A stretch of DNA of 5,620 bases, from positions 1-5,620 of the forward strand of contig CAJZGD010000172.1 of the NCBI GenBank assembly GCA_915275065.1, written 5' to 3'. Under the pieces are notes generated by a model, which made no database searches, was not told the DNA's origin, and was given only the letters and a program-made list of their open reading frames with translations. Each line of letters opens with the position of its first letter. The stretch's first letter is position 1. A program made the translations under genes and the position numbers. Of the stretch, positions 1 to 4,900 are shown in pieces. This stretch comes from an uncultured Corynebacterium sp. (GTDB taxonomy: Bacteria > Actinomycetota > Actinomycetes > Mycobacteriales > Mycobacteriaceae).

Positions 1-237
1 GTCGCCGTAGGGGACGCCGCGCCAGGTGCGGAGGGGTCCGGGGATGGTGAGCCGAAGGCCCCGGATGGTGCCGGCGATGGTGGTGACGATGAGGTCGTCG
101 GCAGCTGGGTCGTCGACGACCTTGGTATCGAGGGGTGTGGGGTCGGGGGTTTCGACACCGGTGTCCGCCGCGAGTGTGGGTTCCGCGGGGTCGTTTGCCG
201 AGGCGTCGGTGGGGTGAGGGCCGAGAGGGTACCGCAT
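1..237 (-). CDS. Probable type-B carboxylesterase/lipase, N-terminal part (runs off left edge)
   Basis: The minus strand is open for 79 codons from ATG (237-235) to the window edge. An in-frame TGA at 243-241, six bases upstream, fixes this as the earliest start; no alternative GTG or TTG start lies in frame. The first ~48 residues are low-complexity and rich in Asp, Pro and Ala. From residue 50 the pattern IVTTIAGTIRGL, then TWRGVPYGD (residues 71-79), matches the N-terminal signature of type-B carboxylesterases (V-x-T-x-x-G-x-x-x-G ... F-x-G-I-P-Y-A). Members of that family are alpha/beta hydrolases of about 500 residues that cleave carboxylic esters; the catalytic Ser, Glu and His would lie outside this window. 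No signal peptide is visible, so a cytoplasmic enzyme is likely. The gene is divergent from the dehydrogenase gene, 20 bp away. The coding frame is well supported; the family call rests on a short segment. Confidence 0.66.
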   Translation of the reverse strand, partial: MRYPLGPHPTDASANDPAEPTLAADTGVETPDPTPLDTKVVDDPAADDLIVTTIAGTIRGLRLTIPGPLRTWRGVPYGD

Positions 238-257
238 ATTTCACTAGAGTAGGTGAC
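238..257. promoter_or_regulatory. Divergent promoter with overlapping symmetric -10 elements, leaderless geometry both ways
   Basis: The 20-bp gap between the two start codons contains TAGAGTA (245-251). On the plus strand TAGAGT (245-250) fits the actinobacterial -10 pattern TANNNT and is followed by exactly 7 nt and then ATG at 258. On the minus strand the same bases read TACTCT (251-246), also TANNNT, followed by 8 nt and then ATG at 237. A minus-strand -35 candidate TCGACG (274-269, 17-bp spacer, 4 of 6 to TTGACA) lies inside the opposite gene; no good plus-strand -35 is seen. Neither start has a well-spaced Shine-Dalgarno sequence, so both mRNAs are probably leaderless. This is inferred from sequence geometry only. 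Confidence 0.55.
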
Positions 258-1070
258 ATGGTGAATTACGTCGACCGGGATACAGTTTTGTGCATTTCTT
301 TGGCCGCCCACCCATCGAATCATGGGGTGCGGTTTCATAATTGGCTTTATGACAAGTTGGGGTTGAATTATTTGTATAAGGCGGTGGCGCCGACGGATAT
401 TGCGCAGGCTGTGGCGGGTATTCGAGGTTTGGGTATTCGGGGGGCGGGGGTGTCGATGCCGTATAAGCAGGCGGTGATTCCGCTTATCGACGAGTTGCAT
501 CCCTCGGCGGCCCGGATCGAAGCGGTGAATACCATTGTCAATACGGATGGGCGATTGGTTGGGTACAACACAGACTATGTGGCGGTGGCGGACCTGTTGC
601 GGGAGCACGAGGTGGATGCGGGCCTGCCGGCGGTGGTGCGGGGTTCGGGCGGCATGGCGAATGCGGTGGTGGCCGCCATTGCGGATCACGGCATGACCGG
701 GACGGTGGTGGCGCGGAATGCGGCGACCGGCCAGTCGTTGGCTTCACGATATGGGTGGTCGTATTCGGATGCGGTGCCGGCCGGGGACCTGGGGTTGGTG
801 GTGAATGTGACCCCGTTGGGTATGGCTGGGGCGGATGCGGATGTGCAGTCGTTTAGCGATGCGGAGATTCAGCGTGCCCGGGTGGTGTTTGATGTGGTGG
901 CGTTTCCGGTGGAGACCCCGTTGATTCGGGCGGCTACTCGGCTGGGGGTGCCGGTGATTACTGGTGGGGAGATTATCAGTAGGCAGGCTGCGGCACAGTT
1001 TGAGCTCTATACCGGGGTGCTGCCGACGCCGGAGGATGTGGCCGCCGCGGAGGAGTACGCCTCGGCATAG
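258..1070 (+). CDS. Shikimate dehydrogenase-like protein, SDH-L (HI0607) type
   Basis: The product has 270 residues, the usual size for the AroE fold (N-terminal substrate domain, C-terminal Rossmann domain), and is probably a cytosolic NADP(H)-dependent oxidoreductase. Visible motifs: SMPYK (66-70) with catalytic Lys70, NTI (91-93), YNTDY (103-107) with Asp106 completing the Lys/Asp pair, dinucleotide loop GSGGMANA (129-136), Arg153 after the second beta strand, VNVTPLGM (182-189) and RQAAAQFELYTG (242-253) with the substrate-contacting Gln243. The N-terminus LCISLAAHPSN...FHNWLYDKLGLNYLYKA matches, as I recall it, the Haemophilus HI0607 (SDH-L) family rather than housekeeping AroE: the Ser-x-Ser shikimate-carboxylate motif is replaced by Pro-Ser-Asn. 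HI0607 was reported to be a much slower shikimate dehydrogenase, so the physiological substrate is uncertain. ATG 258 fits a leaderless transcript; GTG 261, with AGGTGA at 251-256, is the alternative. The frame stays open upstream to 135, but that part overlaps the divergent esterase and lies outside the family domain. Confidence 0.9.
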   Translation: MVNYVDRDTVLCISLAAHPSNHGVRFHNWLYDKLGLNYLYKAVAPTDIAQAVAGIRGLGIRGAGVSMPYKQAVIPLIDELHPSAARIEAVNTIVNTDGRLVGYNTDYVAVADLLREHEVDAGLPAVVRGSGGMANAVVAAIADHGMTGTVVARNAATGQSLASRYGWSYSDAVPAGDLGLVVNVTPLGMAGADADVQSFSDAEIQRARVVFDVVAFPVETPLIRAATRLGVPVITGGEIISRQAAAQFELYTGVLPTPEDVAAAEEYASA

Positions 1071-1157
1071 AACCAGTGCGTATGGTGAGGTAAGAGGAAT
1101 AAGGGGTGGGAATTTTACGCCCTGAGCGAATCGGCGTGCACCTGATGACCGCCACCG

Positions 1158-1187
1158 TTTAAAGTTGAGCACTACCAGTCATGTTAT
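1158..1187 (+). promoter_or_regulatory. Weak promoter candidate upstream of the EcsC-like gene
   Basis: TTTAAA (1158-1163, 4 of 6 to TTGACA) and TGTTAT (1182-1187, 4 of 6 to TATAAT) are separated by 18 bp. A start site about 7 nt downstream would fall just before GTG 1199, leaving a very short leader. Both boxes are degenerate, and the call rests mainly on position. Confidence 0.25.
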
Positions 1188-1194
1188 GGAAAGG
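1188..1194 (+). promoter_or_regulatory. Ribosome-binding site supporting GTG 1199
   Basis: GGAAAGG is the only purine-rich Shine-Dalgarno-like stretch before the EcsC-like gene. It lies 4 nt from GTG 1199 and 16 nt from the in-frame ATG 1211. That spacing favours GTG 1199, although 4 nt is on the short side. Confidence 0.45.
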
Positions 1195-1198
1195 TTAG

Positions 1199-1942
1199 GT
1201 GCGAAACCCAATGTTTAAATCCCGGTCGAAGTCGCAGGATTCCTCGGATGCGGTTGTGGTGACTGATTATGTTCATTCGGATCCGGAAGCGTTGATGCAG
1301 GAGTCCGGGTTGGTGGCCAAGTGGTTAGTAACCGGTTTGGATAAGGCAGCGAAGCTGCAGTACAAGACGATTGTGAAGTATGTGGATCGGCTGAAGGAGA
1401 AGAATCCGCAGGCCACCCCAGCCGAGATTCAGGCGAAGTTGGATAAGCATTTCCTGTTGACGATCACCGGCACTGGTGCGGGCGCGGGCGTAACAGCGGC
1501 GATTCCGGCGGTGGGGTTTGTGACGGGGGCTGCCGCGGTTGGGGTGGAGTCGTTGGCGTTTTTGGATGCGGCAACGTTTTATGCAGTTGCCTCCGCGTAT
1601 TTGCGGGGGGTGGATATCACCAACCCGGAGCGTCGTAAATCGATTGTGTTGTTGTCGGTAGTGGGTTCGGAGGGTACACCGTTGGCGGCCGCCACGATGG
1701 GGACGGATTCGACGATTGCGCTGCTCACTAGGGCATCGACACCAAAGCTAAGCGATTTGAATAAGAAAATGTTCAACTTCGCCATGAAGCGCATCAGTAA
1801 ATCCGTTCGACTTGCGTGGTTGGGGAAACTCATGCCGTTGGGGATCGGTGCCGTGCTAGGATCCGTTGCTAACCGTAAGATTGGCAATAATTTGATCGAT
1901 CATGTGGCCGAAACCTTAGGGCCACTTCCCAAGAGTTTTTAA
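1199..1942 (+). CDS. Conserved actinobacterial membrane-associated protein, EcsC-like
   Basis: The product has 247 residues starting at GTG 1199; ATG 1211 (243 residues) is possible. The first ~28 residues are polar and Ser/Lys/Asp-rich. Residues 36-85 form a charged, probably helical region containing KYVDRLKEKNPQATPAEIQ (60-78). A Gly/Ala-rich hydrophobic segment follows (about 88-136, with GTGAGAG at 91-97 and AIPAVGF at 101-107), then NPERRK (142-147), a second apolar stretch (148-175), a basic amphipathic part (182-210) and a final apolar segment (211-224) before the end at PLPKSF. The order of a charged helix, a Gly/Ala-rich membrane-like segment and a conserved D/N-P-E-R-R motif is what I recall from EcsC-family and related uncharacterised actinobacterial proteins, so the family label is tentative. 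There are no catalytic motifs and no signal peptide. The gene ends 14 bp before the ABC exporter and is probably co-transcribed with it. An accessory or membrane-stress role is a guess from context; the biochemical function is unknown. Confidence 0.85.
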   Translation: MRNPMFKSRSKSQDSSDAVVVTDYVHSDPEALMQESGLVAKWLVTGLDKAAKLQYKTIVKYVDRLKEKNPQATPAEIQAKLDKHFLLTITGTGAGAGVTAAIPAVGFVTGAAAVGVESLAFLDAATFYAVASAYLRGVDITNPERRKSIVLLSVVGSEGTPLAAATMGTDSTIALLTRASTPKLSDLNKKMFNFAMKRISKSVRLAWLGKLMPLGIGAVLGSVANRKIGNNLIDHVAETLGPLPKSF

Positions 1943-1956
1943 TTTTTCAAACCTGT
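1940..1956 (+). promoter_or_regulatory. Junction before the exporter: no Shine-Dalgarno, possible internal -10
   Basis: The stop codon TAA of the EcsC-like gene is part of TAATTT (1940-1945), a TANNNT-type -10 candidate 11 nt before ATG 1957. No purine-rich ribosome-binding stretch lies between the stop and the ATG; the sequence is T-rich, then CAAACCTGT. The exporter is therefore translated either by re-initiation after the upstream gene or from a near-leaderless internal transcript. No convincing -35 element is seen, so the internal promoter is weak. Confidence 0.3.
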
Positions 1957-4900
1957 ATGCATGTTTCTTCGACGCTGCGGCAGCTGTGGCGGACCGCACG
2001 AAAAACCCCCGTCACTGTCGCTTTGGCGTTGATATCCACGATGATGGTCACGCTGTGTGACATCGTCATTCCACTTATCACCGCCACCGCGATTGATAGC
2101 GCCACCGCTACCAACGGCGATCATGCCACCGGTGAGGTGTCGATCACTACCATTGTGGTGTTGCTGGTGGCGGCGGCGCTTGTGCGCTACCTGTTTCAGT
2201 TCGGTCGGCGCTATACGGCCGGCCGATTGTCAAACACTGTGCAGCACCAGTTGCGGGTGGATATATTGCGCAGCCTGCAGCGTCTCGACGGCCCGGGGCA
2301 GGATCGGTTACGGACCGGGCAGGTGGTGTCCCGGTCGATTTCTGACTTGAATTTGACGCAGGCCATGGTGGCCATGATGCCGCTGATCGTGGGCCATCTG
2401 CTCAAGATCGTCATCACGTTGGGGGTGATGTTGTGGATTTCCCCGCTGCTCACCCTGATTGCGGTGGTGTTGTTGCCCCTGTTAGCGTGGCTCACGATGA
2501 TGTCCCGCCCCACCTTGTTTGCGGCAACGTGGGCCGCCCAGCAGGCCGTCGCAGACCTATCAACCCATGTGGAAGAGACCGTCAGCGGCATTCGGGTGGT
2601 GAAGGCATTCGTCCAAGAATCCCGGGAGGTGGCGACGCTGCGGAGCGCCGCCCGGGTGGTGTATGCGCAAATGATGCGGGCCGCCCGGTTGACCGCCCGC
2701 TACCGGCCGTTGGTGCAGCAAATACCGAACATATCCCTGGTGCTCAGCATTGGGGTGGGTGGTTTTCTGGTATTACATGGCGACATGAGCATTGGCGTGT
2801 TTGTGGCCACGAGTGTGTACATGGTGTCGCTCACCGCGGTGGTGTCCATGGTGGCGGGCATGCTGGTGCAGCTGCAGCTCGGTATGTCATCCGCCGCACG
2901 GGTGTTCGATCTCATCAATATCCAGCCCGACACTACCACCCCGCCGAATCCCGAACCAGTACTGGATGGACCGCTCGGCATTGCAGTGTTGGGGGTGGAT
3001 TTCGCCACCAACGAGCAACGTGTGTTATCGCAGTGCACCATGGCGGTATCGCCCGGAGAAAACCTGGTCATTGTGGGTCCGGCCGCCGCCGGGAAAACCA
3101 TGCTCGTGCAACTATTATGCGGTTTCTACCAGCCCGATTCCGGCAGTATTTCGCTTGTCGACGCCGCGGGCCGCCGCGCCGACTACCGCAGCCTGGATCT
3201 CGCCGAACTGCGGCAGGTAGTCGCATGCGTGTTCGATGAACCGTTTCTGTATTCCGCCACCATCCGCGACAACATTGATATGGGCCGCGGCCTCACGGAT
3301 GATGACATCTGGGCAGCCGCCCGCCACGCCGCCATAGATCGCACAATCGCCGACCTTCCAGACGGCCTCAACACCACCGTCGGCGAAGGCGGCCTCACGC
3401 TTTCCGGCGGCCAACGCCAACGCATCGCCCTGGCTCGGGCCCTGGCCGGCAACCCGCGCATCCTCATTCTTGACGATGCCACCTCCGCCATCGACGCCAG
3501 CACCGAACGCACCATTTTCCGCAACCTCACCCACCACTTTGCCGACACCACCGTCATCGCCATCGCCCACCGACACTCCACCCTAGACATCGCCGACCGG
3601 GTAGGGCTCATGGAAGACGGCGCCCTCACCGCCACCGGTGACCTGGACACCATGCGCCAAAATCACCGATTCAGCCGCCTCATGGACCTGAACTTTCCCT
3701 CGGCAGCCCCTGCGGGCGACCCCGTCCCCTTCGACGATGGCCCCACAGAACCCGGCGTCGACAAGCTGTGGCCCACGGTCGCCACCACGGACGCCCGGCT
3801 CGCCATGTCGCGGACCGCCATGCGCACCGCCGCCACCATGGCCGGCGCTAACCCGGCCGCCGGCGGCCGGGGCTCCACGCGCGGCAGCATGACCTCAGCT
3901 ACCATGCCCGCCACCAAAGAGCTCCTGGCCCGCGTCGACCGGCTACCGCCCGCCACCGCAACCCCCAAAACCATCACCCACTCCCCCACCACAAAGGTGA
4001 CCGCCGGCTCACTGTTTTACTCCGTGCGATGGTTACTGCTCCTCGTCATCGGCCTTTTCACCGCAAGCGTGCTCACCGGGCTGATCATCCCATCCCTCAT
4101 CCGCCACGCCATCGACCGCGGTGTTGCCCTGGGGGACGAAACCACCATGTGGCGCGTCACCCTGGTCGGCCTCGGCATTGTCCTCATCACCTGGGCGCTC
4201 ACCGTCGCCACCACCATTTTCACCTCCCTCACCGGGGAACGCCTGCTCTACGACCTCCGCATCCGTTCGTACACACATTTGATGCGCCTGCCCATGCGCT
4301 ATTTTGAGGCCACTAACACCGGCACCATCATGACCCGCATGACCACCGACATTGATGCCCTCAACGGTTTCCTGCAATCCGGGTTCACCTCCGCGGTCGT
4401 GGCTATTACCACCCTTGTCGGCATTCTCATATTGCTCGCCGTCACCAGCATCCCGCTGTCGCTCATCGCCCTCGTTGGCGTACCCATTATCGCCGCGGGC
4501 ACGGTGGTTTTTCGGCGCATCTCTACCCGGCTCTATTCCCGGGCCCGGGAGGAAATCAGCGAGGTCAACGCACTATTCCACGAAGCCATCGCCGGGCTGC
4601 GTACCACCCAAATGCATGGGATGGCGGACAACAACCTGCACCGCTTCACCCAATTTGCCGCCCGCTACCGGGCCACCCGCATCCACACGCAAACCGCGGT
4701 GGCCATCTACTTCCCGGGCATTAACGCGGTGAGCGAACTGATTTCCGCGGCGGTCCTCGCCGTGGGTGTGAGTTTGGTGGCCCAGGGGCACCTCCCCACC
4801 GGCGTGCTGGTGGCGTTCCTGCTATACCTGGATCGGCTCTACACCCCCATCCAACATTTGAGTCAGGTGTTCGATTCCTATGGGCAGGCGCAGGTGGGGT

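Larger units (their letters stand above)
1071..1198 (+). other. Intergenic region without a clear terminator
   Basis: These 128 bp separate the dehydrogenase from the next plus-strand gene. A weak inverted repeat (ACGCC 1117-1121 with GGCGT 1133-1137, 11-nt loop) is present but has no following T-run, so it does not look like an intrinsic terminator. The right end holds a weak promoter candidate and a purine-rich ribosome-binding stretch, listed separately. Read-through from the dehydrogenase gene cannot be excluded. Confidence 0.5.

Noticed and set aside
26..217. Plus-strand 63-codon open frame
   Set aside because: It is antisense to the esterase frame, its Val/Ser/Gly-rich composition is typical of a shadow frame, and it has no recognisable motif.
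135..257. Upstream extension of the dehydrogenase frame to ATG 135 (41 extra residues)
   Set aside because: The added residues are Arg/Gly/Pro-rich, fall outside the AroE-fold domain and lie antisense over the divergent esterase start. The conserved family N-terminus begins just after 258.
1117..1137. Inverted repeat ACGCC/GGCGT as a terminator after the dehydrogenase
   Set aside because: The stem is only 5 bp, the loop is 11 nt and no T-run follows, so it is not a convincing intrinsic terminator.
744..1172. Minus-strand 142-codon open frame under the dehydrogenase 3' end
   Set aside because: The product is His/Arg/Pro-rich and is a complementary-strand shadow of the well-supported dehydrogenase frame.
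2433..3239. Plus-strand 268-codon open frame
   Set aside because: It overlaps TMD1 and NBD1 of the exporter in another frame and is Gly/His/Arg-rich without motifs. The exporter frame carries the clear ABC domains.
3235..3477. NBD1 as a decayed, pseudogenised domain
   Set aside because: Walker A, LSGGQ, Walker B Asp and the H-loop His are intact and the frame is uninterrupted. The substitutions match the ordered asymmetry of known exporters rather than decay.
3115..3653. Two overlapping minus-strand open frames (153 and 156 codons)
   Set aside because: Both lie antisense to the Walker B and signature region of NBD1. Long antisense frames are expected where codons end mostly in C; no family pattern is seen.
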